Notes under the pieces: generated by a model
The model's database searches: none
The model's input: only the letters and a program-made list of their open reading frames with translations
What the model was told of the DNA's origin: nothing
Program-made: the position numbers and the translations under genes
Source of the DNA: Planctomycetota bacterium
GTDB taxonomy: Bacteria > Planctomycetota > Phycisphaerae > Sedimentisphaerales > Anaerobacaceae
Assembly (NCBI GenBank): GCA_030641115.1
Contig: DAOWID010000327.1
Span: 1 to 46,356 of the forward strand
Direction: 5' to 3'
DNA length: 46,356 nt
Shown: piece after piece, positions 30,813 to 40,278 of the stretch
Layout: every line of letters begins with the position of its first letter
Numbering within the stretch: the stretch's first letter is position 1

Positions 30813-31805
30813 TCAAAAGGTTTTTTGGGTAATATAATCGACCAATTGACCAAGACTTTCCTTATAAACTGAGTCGGCAAGTGTATTCAATTGTTCCCTG
30901 GCGCCGGCCAGATAAAATGTGACGACATCCTGAGTCCTGGACAGCGCATCGGAGTCCATAAGCATCGTTCTTAATCTTTCCAGATCGTTTTTGTTATTTG
31001 CCGATCCGAACATATTCTTGATTTCATCTCTTTCGGCCCGGCCCACAACATCCGTCAGGGTCAACAAAGGCAAAGTTACGTCCCCGGCAATCACATCCTG
31101 CCCGGGGTGTTTGCCAAGCTCGCCTTCTTCGCCGACAACATCCTTGCAATCATCGACGATTTGAAAGGCCACGCCGAAGTTTAGCCCGAACTCCTTCAGC
31201 GCCGTCTGAACGGCCCGGCTGTGGTTGCCTATAATGGTGCCCGCGTGACAGCAGGCGGCGAATAACGAAGCTGTCTTCTTCTTTGCGATCACGATATAGC
31301 TGTCTTTGGACAAATCCAAATTGCGCCTCTGGCAGACGTGGACCAGCTCTCCTTCGCACATTGCGTGTATAGCCTCGCTTACACAGGTAAAAATTTCGGG
31401 ATTGCCGCACCTTCCAATCAGTTGAAAAGCCTTGGAATAGACGTAATCGCCGAACACAATCGAAACGTCGTCTCCATAGCGGGCGTTGATGGTGGGTTTG
31501 TTGTGACGTATCGCAGCTTCATCGAGGACGTCGTCATGAATCAGAGAGGCTATGTGGATTAGCTCCATGGCAGTGGCAATTTCGGTAAGCTCGCGATGTT
31601 CACAGGTGCTCTCGCCGCCGGCCGAAGCCGCTCTTTCAGAGAGGATTACAAGTGCAGGCCTCATCCTTTTGCCCGGTGATTCCAGCAGGAAGCTGCTCAT
31701 TGTTAGTATAGAACGGTTCGCGGATTCACTAAGGACAGACCCTATAAAATCCTCGACCGTTTTCAGATCGTCTGCAATCGGCTGATAAATCTCCTGGAGA
31801 TTCAT
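30813..31805 (-). CDS. Polyprenyl (trans-isoprenyl) diphosphate synthase
   Basis: GKRMRPALVIL, LIHIASLIHDDVLDEAAIRHNKPT (DDxxD), FQIVDDCKD (DDxxD), GQDVIAGDVTLPLL. Confidence 0.93.
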   Translation of the reverse strand: MNLQEIYQPIADDLKTVEDFIGSVLSESANRSILTMSSFLLESPGKRMRPALVILSERAASAGGESTCEHRELTEIATAMELIHIASLIHDDVLDEAAIRHNKPTINARYGDDVSIVFGDYVYSKAFQLIGRCGNPEIFTCVSEAIHAMCEGELVHVCQRRNLDLSKDSYIVIAKKKTASLFAACCHAGTIIGNHSRAVQTALKEFGLNFGVAFQIVDDCKDVVGEEGELGKHPGQDVIAGDVTLPLLTLTDVVGRAERDEIKNMFGSANNKNDLERLRTMLMDSDALSRTQDVVTFYLAGAREQLNTLADSVYKESLGQLVDYITQKTF

Positions 31806-31807
31806 AC

Positions 31808-32893
31808 TTAAAACTCATCGTAGAAGATGTCGTCGGTGCCCTTTTCTTGAAGCACCCTTGTCACTGCTTCGATCATCAGCGGCGGTCCGCAGAGAAACGC
31901 CTGCCGCCGAACACCGGACTCCAGATATTTGTCAACCGACAGATGAATGAAGCCCGTCTCTCCGTCCCATTGCTCGCCTTCTTCAAGCTTATCCGACAGC
32001 GCATAGACCACATGGAAATTGGGGTGCTTTTTACTGAGTTCCTCCCATTCCTGGAGGTAAAATATGTCGCGCGTCGTTCGACATCCGAAAAACAGCCAGC
32101 AGACGCGGTCCGGCCACTTGTCATAAAGGGTCAATATGATATTCCTCATCGGCGCCATCCCACAGCCTCCGCCCACGCACACGATCTCGACCGACGGGTC
32201 CTCGTTAAGCCAGAACTCGCCGTAAGGTCCCGTGAAGTTGACAGTATCTGCCGGACCGACGTTGTGCAAGTAGCTCGAGCCGACCCCGCCCGGAATCAGC
32301 CTGACAACAAGCTGGACAATATCAGGTTCTTGGGCGGGCGAGCTGATTGAATAGGCCCGGAAGACCGGGCCTTCCGGCGACGGGGCCTGAACCTGGACAT
32401 ACTGGCCGGGGCGATGGCTAATCTCTGCGGGATCATCGAGACGCAGCCGTATCTCATTTATATCATAGGTCAGATCGACCGTGCTCTCGACTGTGGAGCT
32501 ATACATCTTGACGTTCAACAGGTCACTGGGTATCCGAACGAAAATGTCTTCCCGAATCTTAACCTGACAGGCTAACCGCACGCCGGACCGAATCTCTTTG
32601 CGGGTCAGCAGTGGCGTCTCAGTAGGCAGAACGGGCCCGCCACCGGACAATACCGTGATCTTACAGTGTCCACAGGTCCCTTTGCCGCCGCACGCCGATG
32701 GTATAAAAATCTCATTGTCGTACAGACTGGCCAGCAATGTCTGACCACCGTCAACCTCAAGCGGCTTCTCGCCGGCATTGATATCAAGCTTGCAGATGCC
32801 GTAATTTATCAACAGGCGCTCGGCAATCATCAACCCTGCCGACAGGGCCATTACCAGGCCCGCGAAAGATGCTACCGACAACAAGTAAATCAT
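31808..32893 (-). CDS. nqrF: Na+-translocating NADH:quinone reductase subunit F (2Fe-2S, FAD)
   Basis: CGGKGTCGHCK...C 2Fe-2S motif, RPGQYVQVQAPSP, RAYSISSPAQ, CVGGGCGMAPMRNII, C-terminus IFYDEF. Confidence 0.93.
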   Translation of the reverse strand: MIYLLSVASFAGLVMALSAGLMIAERLLINYGICKLDINAGEKPLEVDGGQTLLASLYDNEIFIPSACGGKGTCGHCKITVLSGGGPVLPTETPLLTRKEIRSGVRLACQVKIREDIFVRIPSDLLNVKMYSSTVESTVDLTYDINEIRLRLDDPAEISHRPGQYVQVQAPSPEGPVFRAYSISSPAQEPDIVQLVVRLIPGGVGSSYLHNVGPADTVNFTGPYGEFWLNEDPSVEIVCVGGGCGMAPMRNIILTLYDKWPDRVCWLFFGCRTTRDIFYLQEWEELSKKHPNFHVVYALSDKLEEGEQWDGETGFIHLSVDKYLESGVRRQAFLCGPPLMIEAVTRVLQEKGTDDIFYDEF

Positions 32894-32902
32894 TGAACAC
32901 TC

Positions 32903-33493
32903 CTACTGGATCGAGACCATGCCCGCGAAGCCCATAAATGCCATAGCAAGCACGCCGGTAACAACCATCGCTATCGGCACACCCTGAAACGGCTCCGGGA
33001 TATTGCTGTACCTCATTTTCTGTCTCAAGCCGGCTAACATCACAATTGCAACAGCCCAGCCGATCCCCGCACCCAAGCCAAAGCCCACCGACTGCAGAAA
33101 ACTGTACTCCCGGATGATCATAAACAAAGATGCACCGAGAATAGCACAGTTAACGGTAATCAAGGGCAGAAATATGCCGAGTGCAAAGTACAGCTTCGGG
33201 CTGAACCGTTCCACAAACATTTCAACCAATTGCACAAAGGCCGCGATGACCGCTATGAAAACGATGAATTGCAGGTGACCAAGACCATACGGGACCAGGA
33301 CAAAGTGATATATCACGTAATTGAGCATCGTTGTCATAATCATAACGAAAGTAACGGCCGTACCCAGGCCCAGCGATGTCCTTATCTGGCCCGAGCACGC
33401 GATAAACGAACACATGCCCAAGAAGTTCGTCAGCAGGATATTGTTGGTGAATATCGCCGCGATAAATATCACCCATGCCGATGTTTCGCTCAT
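32903..33493 (-). CDS. nqrE: Nqr subunit E / RnfA-like membrane protein
   Basis: NNILLTNFLGMCSFIACS, FLPLITVNCAILGASLFM (conserved Cys pair); 196 aa. Confidence 0.92.
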   Translation of the reverse strand: MSETSAWVIFIAAIFTNNILLTNFLGMCSFIACSGQIRTSLGLGTAVTFVMIMTTMLNYVIYHFVLVPYGLGHLQFIVFIAVIAAFVQLVEMFVERFSPKLYFALGIFLPLITVNCAILGASLFMIIREYSFLQSVGFGLGAGIGWAVAIVMLAGLRQKMRYSNIPEPFQGVPIAMVVTGVLAMAFMGFAGMVSIQ

Positions 33494-34158
33494 TATTTCT
33501 TCTCCTCAGGCTCCGGGCCCTTAATGGCGTTGAAAATCCCGATTACGATACCGAGTGCGAAAAACGCCCCGGGAGCCAGGATCATTATCTGGTTGGGTGT
33601 GTACCAGTCGGCGCTCAGCACCGTCCGTCCGAAAATTTCCCCGCTGCCTAACAGTTCCCTGAAAAAGCCGATGATCGCCAGCACTACCGCGTAACCGATG
33701 CCGTTGGCCAGGCCGTCAACTATGGACAACATCGGCGGGTTCTGCAGGGCGAACGCCTCGGCCCGGCCCATAACGATGCAGTTGGTGATTATCAAGCCGA
33801 CGTAAGGGCCGAGCTGTTTCGACATGTCCCAATAGAAGGCCTTGAGGAACTGGTCGAAAAGTATCACGAAGGTCGCTATGATGGCGACTTCGGCAATCAT
33901 ACGTATCCGATGGGGCGTGTACTTTCGCAGCAGAGAGACAATTAAATTAGAGCCTACACAAACGAAGATAAGCGCCGCACCCATAACAAGCGAGTTCTCC
34001 AGGCGGTTCGTTACTGCCAGTGCCGAACAAATACCCAACATTTGAATCGCCAGCGGATTGTTTGCCCAGGCGCCCTCTTTCAGTGTCACCAGGCCTTTGC
34101 CCTGGCACAATCCCTTGGGCACGCAGGTCATGCAAGCCAACTGTTTATTGTCCGCCAT
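33493..34158 (-). CDS. nqrD: Nqr subunit D / RnfE-like membrane protein with Cys-rich N-terminus
   Basis: NNPLAIQMLGICSALAVTNRLENSLVMG, VGLIITNCIVMGRAEAFA; overlaps nqrE. Confidence 0.9.
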   Translation of the reverse strand: MADNKQLACMTCVPKGLCQGKGLVTLKEGAWANNPLAIQMLGICSALAVTNRLENSLVMGAALIFVCVGSNLIVSLLRKYTPHRIRMIAEVAIIATFVILFDQFLKAFYWDMSKQLGPYVGLIITNCIVMGRAEAFALQNPPMLSIVDGLANGIGYAVVLAIIGFFRELLGSGEIFGRTVLSADWYTPNQIMILAPGAFFALGIVIGIFNAIKGPEPEEKK

Positions 34159-34160
34159 TG

Positions 34161-34775
34161 CTATTGCTTCTCCTTAACAATGCTCTTTATGACCTCATTA
34201 AGCATCGCCTGCACTTTGTCACAGGTCATCGTCGCCCCGGTTATGGCATCGACTTTGTTCGGCGCCGGTTCGCCGCGGCTGCTGATGATAATGCCGGATT
34301 TCCCGGCTGCATCCACAATCGACTTGCCGGCGAACTGTTCTCGGAACCAGAGTGCGGCGATCTCACCGCCGAGGCCGGGGGTCTCTTCCTGTTCGTAAAA
34401 TGTTATGCCTCGGATAGTCCTCATGTCCGGCTCCAGAGCCAGAAAACCCTTGATAGGACCCCACAAACCCGGACCCGAAAAACGAATAGCCACCGCCAAA
34501 ACCTTGCCGTTTGCCTCGGCGCCAGAATAGACGTAAGTTGTAATATCTCCCCGTTTCTTTCCTTGCACATTTTCATCACGCATCTTGACCACTTGCTTGG
34601 ACGATATCTCGGCCGGCAAAGGCACCTTTAACGCCAGAAGAATATTCAAGGCTTCTTCAGCCTCGGCGTTGGCCTCCCTATAAGGAGCGGTAAAGCTGGC
34701 CGCGGCGGTCAAAAGAAAGGCACAGACCGCACCGAGCACCGCAGCATAGCCGAGAGTATAAACGCTACCCTTCAC
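34161..34775 (-). CDS. nqrC: Nqr subunit C / RnfG-like FMN-binding protein
   Basis: DAITGATMTCDKVQAML flavinylation motif, GITFYEQEETPGLGGEI; GTG start at 34775 with AGGAGG SD just upstream. Confidence 0.88.
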   Translation of the reverse strand: MKGSVYTLGYAAVLGAVCAFLLTAAASFTAPYREANAEAEEALNILLALKVPLPAEISSKQVVKMRDENVQGKKRGDITTYVYSGAEANGKVLAVAIRFSGPGLWGPIKGFLALEPDMRTIRGITFYEQEETPGLGGEIAALWFREQFAGKSIVDAAGKSGIIISSRGEPAPNKVDAITGATMTCDKVQAMLNEVIKSIVKEKQ

Positions 34776-35853
34776 TTCTAAGCCTCCTGATGCGAACCCC
34801 AACAACTATTTCATCGAGTATCGGGGCGACTATATTGCCCAACAGGATGGCAAATGTCACGCCCTCTACGTATCCGGTAAAATTCCGTATCAGCACCGTC
34901 ACCGAACCGATTATTATGCCGTAAAACCATTTACCGGTATTGGTTATGGGGCTTGTCACCGGGTCTGTGGCCATGAAGAACGCACCGAAAAGCAATCCTC
35001 CGGCACACAAGTGCCACAGCACAGGGCCGAATGTCCCGGGCTGTGCGTAGTGAAGTGCACCGGCCAGCAATACGAACGAGCCGAGGATGCTTGCAACCGT
35101 TCGCCAACTGGCGACGCGTGTAAGCAGCAGAAACACGCCCCCGAGAATTATCGCAATAGCCGAAGTCTCCCCGGCACTGCCTGAGATATTCCCAAGAAAC
35201 ATTTCCCGGAGGCCGATGAATTGTCCCTGCTTGGCCATTGCCAGCGGCGTAGCTGAGCTTAGGCTGTCAACGGCTGAGGCGCCGGCGTACTCAAACAGCC
35301 GGCCGGTCAGTCCGTTTCCCGGTCCCAGCCAGCTCGCCGACATTTTCGCCGGATAAGCAAGCGCCAAAAAGCACCGGCCTACGAGGGCCGGGTTGAATAC
35401 GTTGCGCCCCGTCCCCCCGAACAGTTCTTTGCCAATAAACACGCCGAACGCCACGCCGAGCCCGACCATCCAAAGCGGTAACGTCGGCGGCAAAATCAGC
35501 GGGAACAGCATTCCGGTAACAAGGAAGCCTTCGTTAATGTTCTCCTTTCGCACCATTGCAAAGACTACTTCGACCGCCCCCCCCGCGGCATACGAAACCA
35601 GTATCATCACGGCAAACCGCAGCCCAAAAAAGTAGAAAGCCGCTAATACGCACGGAAACAGCGCTATGACAACCATCGCCATAAAACGCTTGACGTCCAG
35701 CGGATCGCGAACATGAGGGGCCGTTACCGTCGTTGCAGACGGCGCAAAGAAGGCCTCGTCCAACGCCTCGAAAACAGGCTTGAAAACCCTCAGCTTACCG
35801 CCTTGTTCAAAACTGGGGCGAATCGCCTCAAAGACCTTCAGCAACCCTTTCAC
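34765..35853 (-). CDS. nqrB: Nqr subunit B / RnfD-like membrane protein
   Basis: KELFGGTGRNVFNPALVGRCFLALAYPA, DSLSSATPLA flavinylation motif, ATDPVTSPITNTGKWFYGI. Confidence 0.9.
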   Translation of the reverse strand: MKGLLKVFEAIRPSFEQGGKLRVFKPVFEALDEAFFAPSATTVTAPHVRDPLDVKRFMAMVVIALFPCVLAAFYFFGLRFAVMILVSYAAGGAVEVVFAMVRKENINEGFLVTGMLFPLILPPTLPLWMVGLGVAFGVFIGKELFGGTGRNVFNPALVGRCFLALAYPAKMSASWLGPGNGLTGRLFEYAGASAVDSLSSATPLAMAKQGQFIGLREMFLGNISGSAGETSAIAIILGGVFLLLTRVASWRTVASILGSFVLLAGALHYAQPGTFGPVLWHLCAGGLLFGAFFMATDPVTSPITNTGKWFYGIIIGSVTVLIRNFTGYVEGVTFAILLGNIVAPILDEIVVGVRIRRLRSEG

Positions 35854-37274
35854 TCGCTTTTCTCCTCAACTGATTGTTTGCGTGCTTCTTCCTGACGTAA
35901 CTGCTCTTGACGTATTTCTTCCTTTTCCTGCTCAATAAGTACTTTGGCGTCGATGAGCTGTTTTCTCAGGTCTATCTTCGACGGGCAGACGTATGAGCAC
36001 AGCCCGCACTCCACACAAAGGTCCACGCGGGCCTCGTCGGCTTCCTCAATCAAATCCCGGTACAAATACTTGTGAATCAGGTGAGGCATAATACCGGCGG
36101 GGCAGACTTCTTCACAGAAATTGCAGGAGATACAGGGCCGGCCTTCACCGCGCATCGCCGTAGTAAACCGCTCGCGAAACTTCCCTCTTAGCGAGCTTAA
36201 GAAACAAACCGCATAACAGCTCCGGTCCCAGCCGGGCCTGGCAAAGCCAAAGAGTTCCCTTTCCTGCAGCTCGGGAAGAATTGTCAGTCCTCTGCACTCT
36301 GCGTCAACGCCCAGTGTTTCGGCTCCCAGCAGCTCACCGGTAAGTATGCCGCCGTTAATCAGTCGTGCGGCCGGCTCGGACACATACTTATCCCTGATGT
36401 CCTTCATTGGGTATCCGGGCATAACCTTAACGTGAGTCGGGGAATTAACGCCCGTTCCGCCGATTGAGATTATCCGGACCGTGCAGGGTTTCGTAAGTGT
36501 CAACGCCCGGTCGGTGGCCAGAACGCCCTCGGCTCGCACCGCCCAGACAGATCCATCACTGCGCTTAAGACCGAGCTTGCGTGCGAGAATTGCGAAGTCA
36601 TCGTAAGGGTACGTAAGCGGTATCTCTAACATCTTCACCCACGCGTAGCCTCGTATGTGGTTTCGGACCAAATTCGCAAACTCAGACTCGATATCCGGCA
36701 TCACGAGGTAAATTGGTTGATATTCCAAAAGGGACTGCAGTTGCTCCAGGCCCCTGGTGAAATTCAACAAGCGCTTGTGGAGCTGCGCATCTCCTCTGGC
36801 AACAAAAGGCTCCAGGCTCACGGTAGAAACAATTATCGCCTGCGGCGTTCCCAACGGGTCGGGCAGCGCCCCGGTGTAGGCATCATAGAAGAACTGCCAC
36901 GCCCCCAAGGCCAGCAGTTTGTATCGCTTGATGCCCCCGGCGCCCATCTCTCGCTCAATGTGCTCCAACTCTTCTTCGGCCATATCGGCGCGCTCTTGGA
37001 GTTTGGCAACCTCTTCAAGCACGATATGGCCCTCTTTTTCTTTGAGCTGTACCCGCCCTGCTCGCGGCGCCAGCAAAGGCACCGCATAATTGTCGGGGTC
37101 TTTGGCCAGGATGTCGCCGCCGTTGACGCGCTCCCCGTCTTTGACGTACAGCTCACTGAACACGAAACGCCGGCTGCGCAAAGGCAGATAGAGCGCGTCC
37201 GGTTCCGGCATCACCGCGATCTGCCGCTCAGGTTTGCCCTCTAACAGTATGTTATAACCACCTCTGAAACGCAT
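35850..37274 (-). CDS. NqrA/RnfC-like subunit with two C-terminal [4Fe-4S] ferredoxin motifs
   Basis: NqrA-like N-terminus (GGYNILLEGKPERQI...LYVKDGERVNGGDILAKD); CISCNFCEEVCP and CVECGLCSYVCP; first gene of the operon, overlaps nqrB. Confidence 0.88.
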   Translation of the reverse strand: MRFRGGYNILLEGKPERQIAVMPEPDALYLPLRSRRFVFSELYVKDGERVNGGDILAKDPDNYAVPLLAPRAGRVQLKEKEGHIVLEEVAKLQERADMAEEELEHIEREMGAGGIKRYKLLALGAWQFFYDAYTGALPDPLGTPQAIIVSTVSLEPFVARGDAQLHKRLLNFTRGLEQLQSLLEYQPIYLVMPDIESEFANLVRNHIRGYAWVKMLEIPLTYPYDDFAILARKLGLKRSDGSVWAVRAEGVLATDRALTLTKPCTVRIISIGGTGVNSPTHVKVMPGYPMKDIRDKYVSEPAARLINGGILTGELLGAETLGVDAECRGLTILPELQERELFGFARPGWDRSCYAVCFLSSLRGKFRERFTTAMRGEGRPCISCNFCEEVCPAGIMPHLIHKYLYRDLIEEADEARVDLCVECGLCSYVCPSKIDLRKQLIDAKVLIEQEKEEIRQEQLRQEEARKQSVEEKSE

Positions 37275-37526
37275 CTGATCAGTTCTCTAACCTTAACATT
37301 GTAATATTACTCATCCACCAACAGCCAAGAAGCTGGTCATTCTATAACATTAAGCCGTGCTGCTCAAGCCAAACTCCAAATTCCACGGCCCCCCCAAGCC
37401 ACGGAAGGACCGAGTGTCTCAATTATAGGAATAAGAGGAGTAAGTGCAACTTTTTCCAACAGATGTTGCCGCTTTGGTGGCGGCAGGGTCCTTTACTGTC
37501 ACCCAAAGACACTAAAATCGCCCACC

Positions 37527-37985
37527 TCAGCCCTGAGACTTGAAACGGGCATCGAGCTTGAAAAGTTGCTTGGCCGGCAGGTTTAGAACTTCTGAGTTCT
37601 CGAGCGACAGGGCCGAGCGAATCTGCTCAAGAATACTCTCGATTCGCTCATTGTCCGCCGCAATCATCGTGAACCAGATGTTGAATTGGTGCTCCCGCTG
37701 ATAACTATGGGTCACTTCCGAAAACCGACTTATGATTTCCGCTGCCTGCTCAACACGGTCAGCTTCCACGCTTATAGCAGCTAAAGTACTGCTATAGCCG
37801 AGCTTGCGCGAATCGAGGCTTGCTCCGATCCTGCGAATTACCCCCTGATCGACCAGTTTCTCTACCCTCTCCCAAAGCTCATCACACGAAATCTGCAGTT
37901 TGCGCGCCAGGACTTCATAAGGCCTTTCGCTCAGTGGAAATTCGCTTTGCAGCACGTGGAGTATTCGACAATCCAGCTCGTCCAT
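37527..37985 (-). CDS. Siroheme decarboxylase subunit (AhbA/AhbB, NirD-like, Lrp/AsnC fold)
   Basis: MDELDCRILHVLQSEFPLSERPYEVLARKL, GVIRRIGASLDSRKLGYSSTL, THSYQREHQFNIWFTMIA; next to cobA-hemD and ahbC. Confidence 0.8.
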   Translation of the reverse strand: MDELDCRILHVLQSEFPLSERPYEVLARKLQISCDELWERVEKLVDQGVIRRIGASLDSRKLGYSSTLAAISVEADRVEQAAEIISRFSEVTHSYQREHQFNIWFTMIAADNERIESILEQIRSALSLENSEVLNLPAKQLFKLDARFKSQG

Positions 37986-38308
37986 AGTCTGCCTCTCGAC
38001 CGTATAGCACCCCCAAGGATTTGGCGGAACATTCGGCCATAAGTCACATATTCGCAGCCCGCTGCGAGGGCTTTCGTTGAGCCGGGTGCGTAGCGGCCGG
38101 CCGTTTTCACTTGACCCCGGCTGCGCAAGCAATTACTATTCTAATGAAAGGTCACTGAGGTGTAAAGGCAAAGATCGTTTGAACCAGTCGATTGGCAGCT
38201 CGTGCGGATGGCTTTTTGGGCAAAATTCTCATCTGTGAGAATTTTCAGTTTCTTTAGTTTTTTATGGAAAACACTTGTCTTGCAGGAAACTTTTGGTCTT
38301 GAACCCAG

Positions 38309-39691
38309 ATGTCCAAAGGAAAGGTTTATCTCGTAGGTGCCGGGCCCGGTGATGTCGAGCTGATAACCCTCAAGGGCTATCGACTGATGTCCCAGGCGGA
38401 CGTCATTCTGCATGACCACCTGATACCGGCCGAGCTGCTGGGTCTCGCCAAGCCGACCGCTGAAGTGATATCCGTCGGCAAATTCGCCGCCCGCCATACG
38501 TTGCCGCAGGATAAGATAAATGAACTGTTGGTGCAAAACGCCCGGAGCAATAAAGTCGTTGTCAGACTCAAAGGGGGCGACCCGTATCTCTTTGGCCGGG
38601 GCGGAGAGGAAGCCGAGGCTTGCGTTCAGGCAGGGGTGGACTTCGAGGTTGTGCCCGGTATTACCAGTGCGCTGGCGGCGACCTGCTACGCGGGAATCCC
38701 GCCCACCCACAGAGATTGCACGTCCAACGTCGCCATAGTTACCGGTCATCGCAAGGAAGAAAAGGAGCTCGAGATACCCGATGCAGGTACGGTTATCTTT
38801 CTGATGGGTGTGGCGAATATCGCCAAGATCGTTAATTCGCTTCTCAAGGCGGGCTGGCCGAGCGAAACAAAGATCGCCGCGATTGAAAAAGGCGCCTGCT
38901 ACGACCAGAGAGTTGTCAAAGGAACTCTAAAAGATTTTATCGAGACCGCTAAGAAGGCAAAACTCCGCACACCTGCCATCTTCATCGTCGGCAAGGTCGT
39001 GGAACTCCGGGAAAAGCTGGATTGGTTTGGAAAAAAACCGAGGATACTTCTTCCCGGCACGCACCCTGAGAAATACAAACACCTCGGAACCATCATACAC
39101 CGCCCGCTGATTAAACTCGTGCCCATTGATGATTACACCGCTGCCGATGCAGTGCTGAATAATCTTGCCCCCTATGATTGGATAGTGTTCACAAGCACAA
39201 ACGGAGTAAAAATCTTCTTCGAGAGATTAAACGCCATTGGCCACGATGCCAGGGCCATTCATTCGACAAAGGTTGCTGCGATTGGCTCAACCACCGCCCA
39301 GATGCTCAGGGGCTTCGGCCTGCTGGCCGATATGCAGCCGAAATTGGAATCAAGCCTCGCCCTGCTCGAAGAGTTTGACAAAGTGGGCATCAAAGGCAAA
39401 AGGGTCTTGTTGGTCAAGCCCGAAGTCGGCTCGCCGGTGCTATTCGAAAAGCTCACCGCCGCAGGCGCCGATGTTGAAGTGGTGGTCGTCTATAAGAACA
39501 TCGACATCGAGCCCGAACCCATCGACTTTGACTTCATCGATCAAGTATTGTTCACAAGCGCTTCGACGCTTCGGGCATTCTTGAAACAGTACGGCTCGGT
39601 CCCTGCCGGTGTGAAGGTGTATTGCCTGGGTCAGCCGACTCTGGACGAAGCAAAAAAACACAATATCCAGGCTGAGCTCCTGCCGTCGTAG
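38309..39691 (+). CDS. cobA-hemD: Fused uroporphyrinogen-III C-methyltransferase / uroporphyrinogen-III synthase
   Basis: GKVYLVGAGPGDVELITLKGYRLMSQADVILHDHLI, VRLKGGDPYLFGRGGEEAEA, VPGITSALA; C-terminal HemD domain (DWIVFTSTNGVKIFFERL, LFTSASTLRAFLKQYG). Confidence 0.93.
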   Translation: MSKGKVYLVGAGPGDVELITLKGYRLMSQADVILHDHLIPAELLGLAKPTAEVISVGKFAARHTLPQDKINELLVQNARSNKVVVRLKGGDPYLFGRGGEEAEACVQAGVDFEVVPGITSALAATCYAGIPPTHRDCTSNVAIVTGHRKEEKELEIPDAGTVIFLMGVANIAKIVNSLLKAGWPSETKIAAIEKGACYDQRVVKGTLKDFIETAKKAKLRTPAIFIVGKVVELREKLDWFGKKPRILLPGTHPEKYKHLGTIIHRPLIKLVPIDDYTAADAVLNNLAPYDWIVFTSTNGVKIFFERLNAIGHDARAIHSTKVAAIGSTTAQMLRGFGLLADMQPKLESSLALLEEFDKVGIKGKRVLLVKPEVGSPVLFEKLTAAGADVEVVVVYKNIDIEPEPIDFDFIDQVLFTSASTLRAFLKQYGSVPAGVKVYCLGQPTLDEAKKHNIQAELLPS

Positions 39692-39725
39692 CGCCAATCG
39701 AGCCTCGAACCGACAAAGGACTATT

Positions 39726-40253
39726 ATGGATAGACCCAAATCCACTTCGTATTTCAGGATAATGGTTCTTGCCTTCAAGCTGCGGGATTGGTTATCGCCT
39801 CGTGAGAACGTCTTGAAAGAAGCCGATATAAAATCAGGATTTCGTGTGCTCGATTATGGTTGCGGCACCGGCAGTTACATACTCCATACCGCAGAGTTAG
39901 TGGGCAAATCGGGTATGATTTACGCCCTCGATATTCATCCATCCGCCACGCAGAGAGCCACGCAGATCGCATCGGACAATAATCTGGCCAACGTCAAAGC
40001 CATTCAATCCGGCTGCAAGACCGGTCTGCCCGATAACAGCATAGATGTAACCCTTTTATACGATACATTCCACGACCTGAGTGAGCCGGACAATGTGCTG
40101 AAGGAATTGCATAGAGTGTTGAAGTCAGGGGGAATCCTGTCCTTCAGCGACCACCACATGAGAGAACGCGCAATTGTCTCCGGCGTAACCAAGGCCGGCC
40201 TATTTAAGCTCTTGAGCAGGGGCAAGAAGACATTCACTTTCATCAAAGCGTGA
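39726..40253 (+). CDS. Class I SAM-dependent methyltransferase (UbiE-like)
   Basis: VLDYGCGTGSYILHTAELVGKSGMIYALDIHP, LPDNSIDVTLLYDTFHDL, LHRVLKSGGILSFSDHH. Confidence 0.85.
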   Translation: MDRPKSTSYFRIMVLAFKLRDWLSPRENVLKEADIKSGFRVLDYGCGTGSYILHTAELVGKSGMIYALDIHPSATQRATQIASDNNLANVKAIQSGCKTGLPDNSIDVTLLYDTFHDLSEPDNVLKELHRVLKSGGILSFSDHHMRERAIVSGVTKAGLFKLLSRGKKTFTFIKA

Positions 40254-40278
40254 TTGGTGCGTGCACTTCGCACAGGCT

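Noticed and set aside
35850-37274. Calling the whole operon a canonical Rnf complex
   Set aside because: NqrF with 2Fe-2S/FAD domains is present, no RnfB is seen, and the subunit A N-terminus is NqrA-like
37527-38132. Full 201-aa ORF-track version of the Lrp-like protein and its reading as a plain AsnC/Lrp regulator
   Set aside because: The first ~49 aa are non-homologous looking; MDELDC at 37985 is the better start, and context with cobA-hemD/ahbC favours AhbA/B over a regulator
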